A stretch of DNA of 64,000 nt from Nitrososphaerota archaeon (GCA_028867785.1 JAGWFS010000001.1:124001-188000); one strand, 5' to 3'. Positions 34,283 through 42,672 are shown, numbered from the stretch's first letter. The notes: generated from the letters alone by a model not told the origin. Numbers and translations are program-made.

Positions 34283-34327
34283 TTTATGATGACTTTGGAA
34301 TCCAAACTAAAAAAGCCTTGTATTTTT

Positions 34328-34381
34328 ATGCAAGAAATATAGTGCAAATAAGCAATACAGTACAAGATTTGTTTCTTGCAT
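34328..34381. promoter_or_regulatory. Perfect 10-bp inverted repeat in divergent promoter
   Basis: ATGCAAGAAA (34328-34337) and TTTCTTGCAT (34372-34381) lie 34 bases apart in the spacer between the response regulator (34282) and the RHH-like gene (34440). The placement suits coordinated control of both. Confidence 0.5.
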
Positions 34382-34439
34382 CATAATTGGTCAATGATAT
34401 ATTTAATATAGCAAATTACAAACCAACAAGCCTTTAGCA

Positions 34440-35018
34440 TTGAAACGTGATATTATACTAGGGAGGGATGCAAGCAGGCAAGACACACAGTCTTTGACAT
34501 TGCGGTTGTCCAAGTCTTCAGTGGATAAGCTAAAGAAAATAGCAACAAAAAAGAATATGACTACAAATGCGCTTGTAAGCCAGATAGTGGACTCTTTCTT
34601 GGAGTGGGAGATTAATGCTGCAGAAGCTGGTTGGGTAGTCATGCCAAAACCCTTTCTGATAGAGCTTTTTGAAAAACTGGACCAAGATACGGTGGTAAAC
34701 GTCATATCTCAAATCTCAAAACGCTTGGCAAAAGACATCACGCATTACATGAAAGGAAAGCATGATCTTCAAGAATGGCTCTCAATAATAAAGGGCCGGG
34801 CAGAGCGCTCGGGATTTCACCTGACTGAACACCAACAAAACCAAAGTCTTGTCATAATCATGCAGCACGACATGGGAGAAAACTGGTCAATTTACTTTAA
34901 GACATTTTATGAGAATGTATTTGATGACCTCAGAGTCAAAGCCGAGTTTGATTACACCGATAAATCTCTCATAATCAAACTGCATGATGCGCCAGATCGC
35001 ATTTTATACCGCAAATAG
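34440..35018 (+). CDS. RHH-like regulator, paralogue of 33090-33650
   Basis: 192 residues from TTG 34440. LTLRLSKSSVDKLKKIATKK then TTNALVSQIVDSFLEW is a convincing ribbon-helix-helix. The C-terminal domain (about 65-190) has MPKPFLIELFEKL, a helical bundle, IIMQHDMGENWSIYFKTFY and a final strand pair. The HDMG motif is shared with the paralogue and could bind a ligand or metal. Followed by a small palindrome (GTTTGAT-GA-ATCAAAC, 35045-35060). Confidence 0.75.
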   Translation: MKRDIILGRDASRQDTQSLTLRLSKSSVDKLKKIATKKNMTTNALVSQIVDSFLEWEINAAEAGWVVMPKPFLIELFEKLDQDTVVNVISQISKRLAKDITHYMKGKHDLQEWLSIIKGRAERSGFHLTEHQQNQSLVIIMQHDMGENWSIYFKTFYENVFDDLRVKAEFDYTDKSLIIKLHDAPDRILYRK

Positions 35019-35148
35019 GGCCCTGTAATAACCATCCTGAATCTGTTTGATGAATCAAACCCTATGAGTTAATCCTCAACCGGCATATTCACTCCAGTCC
35101 AAACTCGTAATTTTTAAAATTAAAAGCCAAGTAAAACTATAAGATAGT

Positions 35149-35343
35149 ATGAAAGATCTAGAAAAGGCCATGATGCGGCAATACAATTATCAGCGCCTAG
35201 GAAATCACGGAAAGACAGTCGAGGCAGAACTAGCTGCGTTACAAAAGTGGACAGAAGACTGGGTATTGAAAAAGAGCGGCAAATTAACAATATCTGTAGA
35301 GAATGAAATCAAGCAGATATTGGACAAAATACGAAGTCAATAG
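35149..35343 (+). CDS. Small charged helical protein
   Basis: 64 residues, helical (MRQYNYQRLGNHGKTVEAEL, LQKWTEDWVLK, VENEIKQILDKIR). A TATA-like ATTTTTAAAATTAAAA lies about 35 bases upstream of the ATG, consistent with a nearly leaderless mRNA. Family not recognised. Confidence 0.6.
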   Translation: MKDLEKAMMRQYNYQRLGNHGKTVEAELAALQKWTEDWVLKKSGKLTISVENEIKQILDKIRSQ

Positions 35344-35490
35344 CATGTCTGACCGCATACATCAACTTCTCATCATACATCTACGGTCACGAGGGCCGCA
35401 AAAATACACGTCGTTGAGGAGGAAATTGAGTCTGCAAACACGACTAGGATTTGTAATAATCTTTAACATCAATACAGGCGTTATTATGTT

Positions 35491-35726
35491 GTGAAAAAAT
35501 CAGTTATTATAATTCTGGCAATTTTAACATCGGTTGGAATATGCATTGTAATTTCTACAATACATGTACTTCTACCGCACATACCGCAAGAACACACCCA
35601 ATTACATTGTCTGCAACACAGTCTAGAATCAATCCCCCACATGAAATGGAATTGCTACTATTTCACTCATTAACAGCAGGTTTTTCTCAAATTCATATCC
35701 AACAAAAATTCCAGATACCTATCTAG
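35491..35726 (+). pseudogene. Frameshifted small membrane-protein gene
   Basis: From GTG 35491 one frame encodes a good N-terminal membrane helix (KKSVIIILAILTSVGICIVI). Its continuation loses protein character, while the next frame gives HPITLSATQSRINPPHEMEL and more to TAG near 35726. A single indel around 35570-35600 would join them. Could also be two chance frames. Confidence 0.3.
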
Positions 35727-35756
35727 GATATAAGTAATCAAAGCTATAAAATTACA

Positions 35757-36443
35757 TTGCAAAAAGACAGACTTTCTGAATGGTTTGTTCCAAAATTTGG
35801 GCCAAAAGGTTTCAGGTTGTGCTGCGGGATCTTGTTTTTGCCGTACACTGGAATGGTCGTCTCGTTTGCGGCGTGGGGTTCATTTGCTACAAATTTTTCG
35901 GCAGAAAGGCTTGTTGCAATATGTGTCTTGTATTTTCTTGCTCTTGGAGTATCGGCTCACTGCCTAGACGCATTGGGAAGCAAAAGCAAGCCGTGGGGAG
36001 TCTTGCCTAAAAAAAAGATTCTGATAGCTTCTTTGTTGTCCTTGTCAGTTGCCTGCACCATTGGCCTCTACTATGCATTTTTGGACTCGCCTGTACTGTT
36101 TCCGATAGGAATTGCGGAGACTTTTTTACTTTTTGCGTACAATCTGGAATTATTCAAGGGCAGATTTCACAACAATACTGTCTTTGTCATATCATGGGGA
36201 GTGCTCCCAGTCTTTGCGGGATGCGCAATCCAGATAGATACAATCTCCTTTGATGCGTTGATCCTGTCTGGCATTGCTGGCGCACTAAGTTTTATCCTAA
36301 TTAAAACATCAAGAAGATACAAGACGCTTCTGCATGGATCTCAAGTCCAGATTAATACACATAGAGAAGAAATCATTTTGAAGATGGTAAGTGCTGGAGT
36401 CATTGCCGCAACATTTTCATATCTAGTATCAAGATATGTTTAA
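35757..36443 (+). CDS. Polytopic membrane protein, UbiA-like candidate
   Basis: 228 residues from TTG 35757. Seven or eight membrane helices. A GVSAHCLDALGSK segment after helix 2, plus AYNLELFKGRFHNNTVF and the following SWGVLPVFAG, recall the arrangement of UbiA-superfamily prenyltransferases and their uncharacterised relatives. The classical NDxxD motif is not intact (HCLDALG instead), so function is uncertain. The following gene resembles chorismate lyase, 24 bases downstream. Probably co-transcribed. Confidence 0.6.
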   Translation: MQKDRLSEWFVPKFGPKGFRLCCGILFLPYTGMVVSFAAWGSFATNFSAERLVAICVLYFLALGVSAHCLDALGSKSKPWGVLPKKKILIASLLSLSVACTIGLYYAFLDSPVLFPIGIAETFLLFAYNLELFKGRFHNNTVFVISWGVLPVFAGCAIQIDTISFDALILSGIAGALSFILIKTSRRYKTLLHGSQVQINTHREEIILKMVSAGVIAATFSYLVSRYV

Positions 36444-36467
36444 CTCAAACAAAGCCATTATGATAAC

Positions 36468-36905
36468 ATGGAAGCTGAGATAGAAGAGGTTGGAAGGATA
36501 TTGCTCGAGGCTCCGGTAGGCTATGTCGAACAGACAATATCAGATATCATCAAAAAGCCGGTCTATCTCAAAATCATCGAACAAAATCCGATATCAGGTA
36601 CAAGATATGCAAGAAAGGCAGTAATTGGATATGACAGATTTCCAATACTTCGTGCATTTGTAATATTTGATTCTAAAAACATTCCAAAGCAAGTGATGGC
36701 CGCGCTTTTACAAAAAAAGGAGAGCATAGGGAGGATACTTCGAATTAACAGGATAGAGGTACAAAGGAGACCTAAAACGATTGACGTGGATCCAGCAAAA
36801 AAGACCATCACCAGAGAATACGAGATCTTGTTTGATGATTTGGTCTGGTTTCAAGTATCAGAGGAGATAAGGCTAGACTTTCTTTGTGCCTGCAAGGATA
36901 GCTGA
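36468..36905 (+). CDS. Chorismate lyase-like (UbiC/UTRA-fold) protein
   Basis: 145 residues. The core KAVIGYDRFPILRAFVIFD, KQVMAALLQKKESIGRILR and EVQRRPKTI resembles the archaeal/bacterial chorismate-pyruvate-lyase-like family, where an Arg/Lys and a C-terminal Glu act at the active site (SIGRIL is typical of the lid region). Chorismate lyase gives 4-hydroxybenzoate. The 3' end overlaps the convergent methyltransferase gene by 33 bases. Assignment is by pattern only. Confidence 0.55.
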   Translation: MEAEIEEVGRILLEAPVGYVEQTISDIIKKPVYLKIIEQNPISGTRYARKAVIGYDRFPILRAFVIFDSKNIPKQVMAALLQKKESIGRILRINRIEVQRRPKTIDVDPAKKTITREYEILFDDLVWFQVSEEIRLDFLCACKDS

Positions 36906-37571
36906 ACAGCCTATAGTTAGATACGTGACCTCTACGCTCAATCCTTTTCTTTCCATGGCATCCTTGTATTGCTCGACCCAGTCGGCTGACCTGATTAATT
37001 TTGGAAGATGTCTGAATACATCTTTCCACCTCGGTGTAAAAAATCCAATCATGTTGAGCGTAACAAAATAAAGATTCCACAAAAGCCTTACGGCCTTGTT
37101 TTTTGGATAAGTGAAATCGTGCAAGATGATTTTGCCACCAGCACTCATATGTTGCAGGCATCGTTCCACCAGAATCTGCGGATTACAATATTTTGGAATG
37201 TAGGAGGATGTAATGCAATCAAAGACATCATCAAGGTGTAGATCTTCGGCATCACAGAGTAAAAACGAGATCTTGTGGCATGAGGTAGTCTTGTCCTTTG
37301 CCAGCAGGAGATACTCTTCTGTGATGTCGGCCCCGGTTATCTTTGCGTCTGGAAATTTCTCTGCAATTTTGAATGTCAGTATTCCAGTTCCGCAGGCAAG
37401 ATCAAGTATTGAACCACACTTGGGGATTCTTGTCATGATCTCTTCTTTCCAATGCGAATCTTTACCAAAGGTTGTAATGCCTACTACTTTATCATACGAC
37501 TTTGCGTTATTTCCAAAGAATTGCTTGACCAGTACTTTCGGAGATTCCACTACCGATAATTCCATAACCAA
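36873..37571 (-). CDS. UbiE/MenG-like SAM-dependent methyltransferase
   Basis: 232 residues; start at Met1 or Met3. The class I methyltransferase fold shows ILDLACGTGILTFKIAEKFP (SAM loop), ITGADITEEYL and LCDAEDLHLDDVFD. FGNNAKSYDKV at the N-terminus and GGKIILHDFTYPKN are UbiE/MenG-like. Likely a quinone C-methyltransferase, but substrates for this family vary. It faces the chorismate-lyase-like gene and follows the YHS protein gene on the same strand. Confidence 0.75.
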   Translation of the reverse strand: MVMELSVVESPKVLVKQFFGNNAKSYDKVVGITTFGKDSHWKEEIMTRIPKCGSILDLACGTGILTFKIAEKFPDAKITGADITEEYLLLAKDKTTSCHKISFLLCDAEDLHLDDVFDCITSSYIPKYCNPQILVERCLQHMSAGGKIILHDFTYPKNKAVRLLWNLYFVTLNMIGFFTPRWKDVFRHLPKLIRSADWVEQYKDAMERKGLSVEVTYLTIGCSAILAGTKKV

Positions 37572-37588
37572 ATGTCCTTGGGCAAGTA

Positions 37589-37741
37589 TCAGCTAAAGTC
37601 GAATAAGAACTTTGATGGGTCAGAGTCAAACTGCGATTTGCAGTTGGAACAACAAAAATAAATGTCTCTTCCGCCAACAGTCGATTTCAAACTCGTTTGC
37701 CCTTCATCCACTTCCATGCCACAGACTGGATCAAATGCCAT
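37589..37741 (-). CDS. YHS-domain small protein
   Basis: 50 residues from ATG 37741. DPVCGMEVDE near the start, then YFCCSNCKSQFDSDPSKF, is the YHS (TRASH-like) metal-binding pattern: Cys7, Cys30/31 and Cys34. Such domains bind copper or other heavy metals, alone or fused to P-type ATPases. It lies 17 bases upstream of the methyltransferase gene, so they are probably co-transcribed. Confidence 0.85.
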   Translation of the reverse strand: MAFDPVCGMEVDEGQTSLKSTVGGRDIYFCCSNCKSQFDSDPSKFLFDFS

Positions 37742-37868
37742 CTTAGTCGTATAGTACGTCGAAGTTCAATATAACTACGATGTAACATGGGAAAAATTAG
37801 AATTTGCAACAGCCGGTCCGTATAGTACCTTGCCGACTGCGTAAATACTTGAACCGCGTAAATAACTT

Positions 37869-38206
37869 GTGGTAACAAGCCAAGAGATTTATGCGAAAGC
37901 TCTAGTTGGTACTGAAGCAGGCTTCATAGGCGGGCTACTAGTTCTTGCACCATTTGCAGCAATCAGCGACATTGGTTTTCATCTAAGCCCCTGGGCTTTT
38001 CATACCATGATAGGACTGGCGCTGGGTCTACATGGTCTCCAGGCTACACTGTTTGGGTTCATAGCACATATGCTTACAGCAATAACCATAGGCGCGGTAT
38101 TTTGCACATTCTTTTTGGCACCTTGGTTGGAATCTATAGCACTTTGTTTTTGTCGGAGAAATTTCAGAGTCAGAAGAACGAATCGTTGAAAGAATCCACC
38201 GGCTAG
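37869..38206 (+). pseudogene. Small membrane protein gene with homopolymer frameshift
   Basis: From GTG 37869 the frame encodes membrane helices (FIGGLLVLAPFAAISDIGF, FGFIAHMLTAITIGAVF). At the T-run 38112-38116 it slips into an unlikely Cys/Arg tail. Adding one T restores FGTLVGIYSTLFLSEKFQSQ and a natural end at 38206. It is related to residues 90-170 of the membrane protein at 43744-44550 (FIAHMLT-AITIGA versus LMAHLIT-GTAIGA). Either a recent mutation or a sequencing slip in a homopolymer. Two GCGTAAATA copies (about 37838-37866) precede it. Confidence 0.65.
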
Positions 38207-38230
38207 ACAAAAATTAGTAAACAGTTTTAG

Positions 38231-38618
38231 ATTTTAAAAGATGCAATAAGCCTTGCCCAAAAACCTGATACTATAGATATACGATTGCCAGTGAAAGATA
38301 TAGTTTGTAGATGCGATCCTTCAAAGATTCAAGTTGCATTCATGAATCTTTTTACCAATGCTATTGAAGCAATGGGAAACGTTGGAAAAATAACCGTAAG
38401 AAGCAAGGAGACAAACATGAAGTGATTGTAGAAGTGGAGAATTCTGGAGAAGGAATTCCGTATGAGATTATGCCTAGAATTTTTGACCCGTTATTTACCA
38501 CTAAAAAAATGGCACAGGTTTTGGATTGCCATATTGTAAAAATATTATAGAACAACATGGTGGAACAATATCTGTAAATCCAAATCCTACTATCTTTACA
38601 ATAACTCTGCCGAAATAA
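38231..38618 (+). pseudogene. Histidine kinase HATPase fragment, degenerate
   Basis: Three frame segments together encode the catalytic end of a sensor kinase: DPSKIQVAFMNLFTNAIEAM (N box), EVENSGEGIPYEIMPRIFDP (G1 and F boxes), then GTGFGLPYCKNIIEQHGG (G2 box) to LPK-stop at 38616-38618. They are separated by frameshifts near 38395-38420 and 38505-38512. No HisKA or sensor part precedes it. A clear remnant. Confidence 0.85.
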
Positions 38619-38951
38619 TCATTTTTATGAAAATATAGGGGAATTCAATACTGATTCTGAAGATCAGAAGCGTACAGACTATTCTCACTAATTTACCGCT
38701 AAGTTATAAGAACTGGAATGATTGCCATCACTTGGCCGTGTTGAAATGGAAAATCTAAAAATGTGGCATATTGGTAACATCATAAATTTAGTGCCTTGCT
38801 CTTTTGAAATAACTCAATACACACTCTTCATGGGTGTATCGGAATTGCTCACATGATGCCTGGCAAAACCAGCAAGTTCCTTTACGCAACACTGGAAGCC
38901 AAGCATAGTTATGTCTGGCAACAGGAGATTGCATTTTCTATTTCGATCCTC
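38619..38951. other. Gene-free stretch
   Basis: AT-rich. I see no convincing gene, RNA or long repeat here. It lies between the kinase remnant and the small membrane protein gene. Confidence 0.4.
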
Positions 38952-39164
38952 CTATGGTACCGTTATTTTTGGAAAGAAACAGAGATGCGCTCCCTTGGGG
39001 TAACATATCTGACTGAGGTAATTGCCCCCTGCATAGTGGATGCTTACTATGCCTATGGCTACAAGTATTGCAACCACAATTATGGCGACTCCTATCCATC
39101 CATACAGTTTACGGGATTTCCCCTGGTTTTCTGTGTCTCCAGGTTTTCTTGAATGAACTTGCAT
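38952..39164 (-). CDS. Small single-TM protein
   Basis: 70 residues: a hydrophilic basic N-terminus (about 1-20), one strong membrane helix (GWIGVAIIVVAILVAIGIV) and an outward tail with two cysteines (QICYPKGAHLCFF). Divergent from the Lrp gene at 39252. No family recognised. The opposite-strand frame is longer but has unnatural composition. Confidence 0.5.
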   Translation of the reverse strand: MQVHSRKPGDTENQGKSRKLYGWIGVAIIVVAILVAIGIVSIHYAGGNYLSQICYPKGAHLCFFPKITVP

Positions 39165-39251
39165 GTATTACAATACATTGAGGATGAATATACGGATAAC
39201 TAATATTTTATTACATGAACATACCTAATAATACTTAATTACTATATAATC

Positions 39252-39707
39252 ATGCATATTAGTGTGACATTTGATGAGATCGATGAACGAATACTTGGTG
39301 AACTATCAAAGAATTCAAGACGTTCGTACAATCAACTAGCCGGCATTCTTGGAATCTCACCGAACACCGTGCTCAAACGAATAAAAGACATGGAATCTCG
39401 GGGAATCATAAAGAACTACTCTCTAGTTGTAGACCACAAGAAACTTGGTTATGACATAACTGCCATAATAGAGATAACAGTAACCAAGAACCTAGCAGAA
39501 ATTGAAAAAAAAATGGCGCAAATTTCCAACATATATGAGGTATACGATACTACTGGAACCTCTGACTGCATAATAGTTGGAAGCTTCAAAAATACAAGCG
39601 AGCTGGGCAGATTTACAAAAGAATTACTGGATAACCCTTCAGTCTACAGGACAAACACTCACATTGTTTTAGAGAAGATCAAGGAAGATTTCAGATTCCC
39701 ATTTTAG
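39252..39707 (+). CDS. Lrp/AsnC-family regulator
   Basis: 151 residues. HTH at about 5-60 (IDERILGELSKNSRRSYNQLA, TVLKRIKDMESRGII), then the RAM domain with YEVYDTTGTSDCIIVGSF. It is a close paralogue of the regulator at 17850-18296. Its ATG follows a very AT-rich promoter (ACTTAATTACTATATAAT), which suggests a leaderless or near-leaderless transcript. Confidence 0.93.
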   Translation: MHISVTFDEIDERILGELSKNSRRSYNQLAGILGISPNTVLKRIKDMESRGIIKNYSLVVDHKKLGYDITAIIEITVTKNLAEIEKKMAQISNIYEVYDTTGTSDCIIVGSFKNTSELGRFTKELLDNPSVYRTNTHIVLEKIKEDFRFPF

Positions 39708-39923
39708 TGTTAAATTTCAATTTACAAGCTTGGCAGGTCTTGATATGATACAATTTGCAAGAAATGGGAAAAGAAATAAAATTGAAGACTCGAATAAATT
39801 TCTACCATGATGGGTTCATAGCCCACCAAATGTGGTTTTTTCTAGTCTTATTTGTAATATGGACAAACTAACACAAAAAGGTTACTTCATACGGATAAAC
39901 TAGATCAACAATATTAGCCACGG

Positions 39924-40355
39924 TTGCGTATCAATCCAATGTTCTCAAGCATACTGGTAGCAGTGGACGGTTCGGAATCTGCAAATAAAGCATTTCAGAG
40001 AGCAATCTATCTTGCTCAAAAATGTAGTTCAAAGATGGATCTAGTTCATGTGATACAATGTGAGGTAGGAGGAGACAGCGCCAATACCTTTGAGATAATC
40101 GATGATGTCAAAGACAAGGCTATGAAAACGCTAGAAAAACACAGGGTTGAAGCTGCAAAAAACAATGTGCCTATACAGATAACTATAATGCAAGGCGACC
40201 CTGCAAAGGCCATAATCGACATAGCAAAAGCAAAAAGTTACGATCTTATCATTATGGGAACAAGAGGCAGGTCATCTTTTCAAGAATTGTTAATTGGTAG
40301 TGTCTCACAAAAGGTGATGCATCATGCCAGCTGCCCCGTAATGGTCGTAAGATAG
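39924..40355 (+). CDS. Universal stress protein (UspA family)
   Basis: 143 residues from TTG 39924, or 138 from ATG 39939 where the canonical MFSSILVAVDGS begins. The ATP-binding pattern G-x2-G-x9-G-S is complete in MGTRGRSSFQELLIGSVS, so this is a nucleotide-binding Usp. The C-terminus CPVMVVR is typical. A single-domain stress-response protein; a 10-bp inverted repeat follows 45 bases after its stop. Confidence 0.93.
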   Translation: MRINPMFSSILVAVDGSESANKAFQRAIYLAQKCSSKMDLVHVIQCEVGGDSANTFEIIDDVKDKAMKTLEKHRVEAAKNNVPIQITIMQGDPAKAIIDIAKAKSYDLIIMGTRGRSSFQELLIGSVSQKVMHHASCPVMVVR

Positions 40356-40400
40356 AATACTGATTCAAAGATGAAGATAAATTCAAGTTTATGGAGTTTA

Positions 40401-40457
40401 GGGATTTCTATTTCTGTAAAAGTAAAAAGACGCTCTTCATTTGTGCCTAGAAATCCC
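40401..40457. repeat. Perfect 10-bp inverted repeat after the Usp gene
   Basis: GGGATTTCTA (40401-40410) and TAGAAATCCC (40448-40457) flank 37 bases. It may be a 3' hairpin of the Usp transcript or a small RNA. The rest of 40356-40607 shows nothing else. Confidence 0.4.
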
Positions 40458-40607
40458 CATATGGCTTGTCATACTATGTTTAATCTCCTTTTTCCCTCCA
40501 AGCAGTAATCTGTTCTCCTACCGACTTATATTGACAAATATGAAAGCTATGAGGACCAATTTCTTCTCTAACTCCATCTTAAAATACAATTTCTACGTAA
40601 TGATACC

Positions 40608-40961
40608 ATGCAAGGCTCAAGCGCGCTAGATAATTATGATTTGAATAAAGCGCACAAATCCTTGCAGATGCTTCTTATTGATAGGAGCAATGAATTTCGC
40701 ATAGTTGCCAAAGGTATAGGGTATCCAATTAATACAAAAGACTGGGAATCGATTGTCTTGAATTTTTGCCTTGACTTTATAGAATGTTTTCAGGCATGGT
40801 CTGCTGACAATCCACCTGATCATCATCACATTCACAAATGTATGACTCAGATGAGGCAGATGGCTAGGGGAAAATCAAACATGACCGAAGTTACACATAT
40901 TCAAAATACCGCATACCTGATTGCAGAGGACTTTAAGGCAATTTACAAAAGAATGGAATAG
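40608..40961 (+). CDS. Hypothetical helical protein with His cluster
   Basis: 117 residues, helical throughout, with a metal-binding-like run NPPDHHHIHKCMTQM near 75 and Cys residues at about 56 and 84. The helices resemble a four-helix bundle. Not recognised. ATG 40608 follows AT-rich sequence (TTAAAATACAATTTC). Confidence 0.55.
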   Translation: MQGSSALDNYDLNKAHKSLQMLLIDRSNEFRIVAKGIGYPINTKDWESIVLNFCLDFIECFQAWSADNPPDHHHIHKCMTQMRQMARGKSNMTEVTHIQNTAYLIAEDFKAIYKRME

Positions 40962-41061
40962 TACACAACAAGTTCAGACCTGTTAGAACTTGTATCTGTA
41001 TACTATCTGAGTTCATTTAATAATCGAATATCAAAGCGATTTCCAGAATGCATAGAGAGAA

Positions 41062-41235
41062 ATGTACTCAGATAAACTGCTCCGTTTTTTAACCAAAAAT
41101 ACATTAACCTTAAAACTTATAGGAAGAACTGGCATGTAGTAAAAACTCCTGCTGGTTTGTTTGGGTAGACGGAACCACTTACGTTGTTACCGCAGCTACT
41201 ACGGATAAGGTAAAGCTCCTGCGAAACAAGACGAT
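41062..41235 (+). pseudogene. PPOX/flavin-reductase-like gene remnant
   Basis: From ATG 41062 one frame gives YSDKLLRFLTKNTLTLKLIG then RTGM and a stop at 41137. The next frame continues immediately with NSCWFVWVDGTTYVVTAATT and DKVKLLRNKT. Joined, this matches the start of pyridoxamine 5'-phosphate oxidase-like split-barrel proteins (FL..N.L.TL...G, PvWFvwvDGt.yv.T...KV.nLR). The C-terminal half is missing; the sequence runs into the stomatin-like gene's 3' end. A truncated, frameshifted relic. Confidence 0.55.
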
Positions 41236-41266
41236 GTTCGTATTGTTCCATGCAGTTTTATTGTCA

Positions 41267-42238
41267 TTATTTTTCTTTGTTCTCAGACGCTTTCTTTTCA
41301 GCGCCAACTGACTGTGCCGCCTTTTTTGTACTGTCCAGGTAGGCCACAGTCATACCCAGGTTTCCAAACCCCATCGGGTTGAGGGCTTCCGTTGGTATCA
41401 TGACAATGGTATTGCCCTGCGTTTTGATTGACTCGTACAACATGTTGGATTGTCTTAGAGCATAGGCCACAGGATTGTCCGCGTATACTCTTGACGCCTC
41501 TTCAAATTTTTTTGCTACCAGCACCTCTGACTCGCCATATGTGACTCGTGCATTTTTCTCCCGCTCTGCTTGGGCCTGCATAGACATAGCAGCCTCCAGT
41601 TCCTGCGGTATTATCACTTGGCGGATCTCAACGCCCGTTACTTCGATGCCCCAGCTAGACGCTTCATTTGTAATTATTGATTTGATGTGTTGGTTGATTT
41701 CCTCCCTTTTTGATAATACGTCTTGAAACTGCGAGGAACCGATGTTGTTTCGTAGCGTAGTCTGAGATACCTGCTGTATCATGTCGTTGAAATTTTCTAC
41801 ATTTAGTATCGCATCATTCGCCCTCTGTTCAATTATTTTGTACCGCAGTATGGCGTCAATTGTAACAGGCACGTTGTCCTTTGTCAGCATTCTCTCAGCC
41901 TTGAATTCCCTGACCCTTTCCCGTATGTCCACTACCAAAATGTTATCAGCAAACGGCAGTCTTGTCTGAACACCTGGACCTACCTGCTTTTTGTATTTCC
42001 CAAGTCTCAGAATTACCGCCCTTTCATATTGTCGGATTATCATAAGAAATGATGATATCATGATGGCAGTGCCTGCTGCTGCCATGCCATAAAGTATCAG
42101 AACATTTTGTAGGCCAAATCCTGCAGCTGCTCCAATTACAAGTATCACGATACCAAGTGAGAAGGTCCCTCCGGATCTCTTTTGATTGATTATCTTGTCG
42201 TAGGCGTGAAACAACGAATATGGACTTGACAGACCCAT
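41267..42238 (-). CDS. SPFH/Band-7 (stomatin-like) membrane protein
   Basis: 323 residues. Two adjacent hydrophobic segments at about 28-65 form the N-terminal anchor. The SPFH domain (about 66-230) has ERAVILRLGKYKKQVGPGV, LPFADNILVVDIRERV and the IIEQRANDAILNVENF segment; the C-terminal part (230-290) is the coiled-coil region with AQAEREKNARV. It probably scaffolds membrane microdomains, often together with a NfeD protease partner, which is absent here. Tail is Lys/Glu-rich. Confidence 0.93.
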   Translation of the reverse strand: MGLSSPYSLFHAYDKIINQKRSGGTFSLGIVILVIGAAAGFGLQNVLILYGMAAAGTAIMISSFLMIIRQYERAVILRLGKYKKQVGPGVQTRLPFADNILVVDIRERVREFKAERMLTKDNVPVTIDAILRYKIIEQRANDAILNVENFNDMIQQVSQTTLRNNIGSSQFQDVLSKREEINQHIKSIITNEASSWGIEVTGVEIRQVIIPQELEAAMSMQAQAEREKNARVTYGESEVLVAKKFEEASRVYADNPVAYALRQSNMLYESIKTQGNTIVMIPTEALNPMGFGNLGMTVAYLDSTKKAAQSVGAEKKASENKEK

Positions 42239-42344
42239 TACCTCACATAACAGATGGTTTCGTTGAAATTAAATCCATTGAAAGGTTCATTCACAAATGG
42301 AGCAAAACAAGCCTCTTTTGCGCGGTAAAATCCTTTGAACACGG

Positions 42345-42611
42345 CTATAATTCCTGCTCTTCAATGACTAGCATTGTGATAGTTGAGATCACCTTGTCCA
42401 CCCTTCTTATTTTGCCAAGAACATATCTCAAGTTTTCCATCTCAGGGCATTCTATTTTTACAATCATATCGTATACGCCATATACACCATGAATCTCGTA
42501 TTCTGCAATCTGATTGTACGCATTCATTAAATCTTTGATTTTGTGTATTATTTCCAATTCAGCATCCGGTTTTGTATTCAACAAGATGTATGCTGATGGC
42601 ATGATATTCAT
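42345..42611 (-). CDS. Stand-alone RAM (Lrp/AsnC ligand-binding) domain protein
   Basis: 88 residues (85 from Met4). It has the RAM fold only, with SAYILLNTKPDAELEIIHKI and YEIHGVYGVYDMIVKIEC. A paralogue of the protein at 19350-19601. No DNA-binding domain. Could modulate full-length Lrp regulators by mixed assembly or act as a small-molecule sensor. Confidence 0.85.
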   Translation of the reverse strand: MNIMPSAYILLNTKPDAELEIIHKIKDLMNAYNQIAEYEIHGVYGVYDMIVKIECPEMENLRYVLGKIRRVDKVISTITMLVIEEQEL

Positions 42612-42672
42612 AGGAATCCATACTATTTCAGGTTAAACACATCACAGAATCTCAGCAATTTTCATCATGACA

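Noticed and set aside
38853-39152. 99-residue plus-strand frame
   Set aside because: The opposite strand encodes a clean single-TM protein; this frame has scattered aromatic/Cys residues and no structure.
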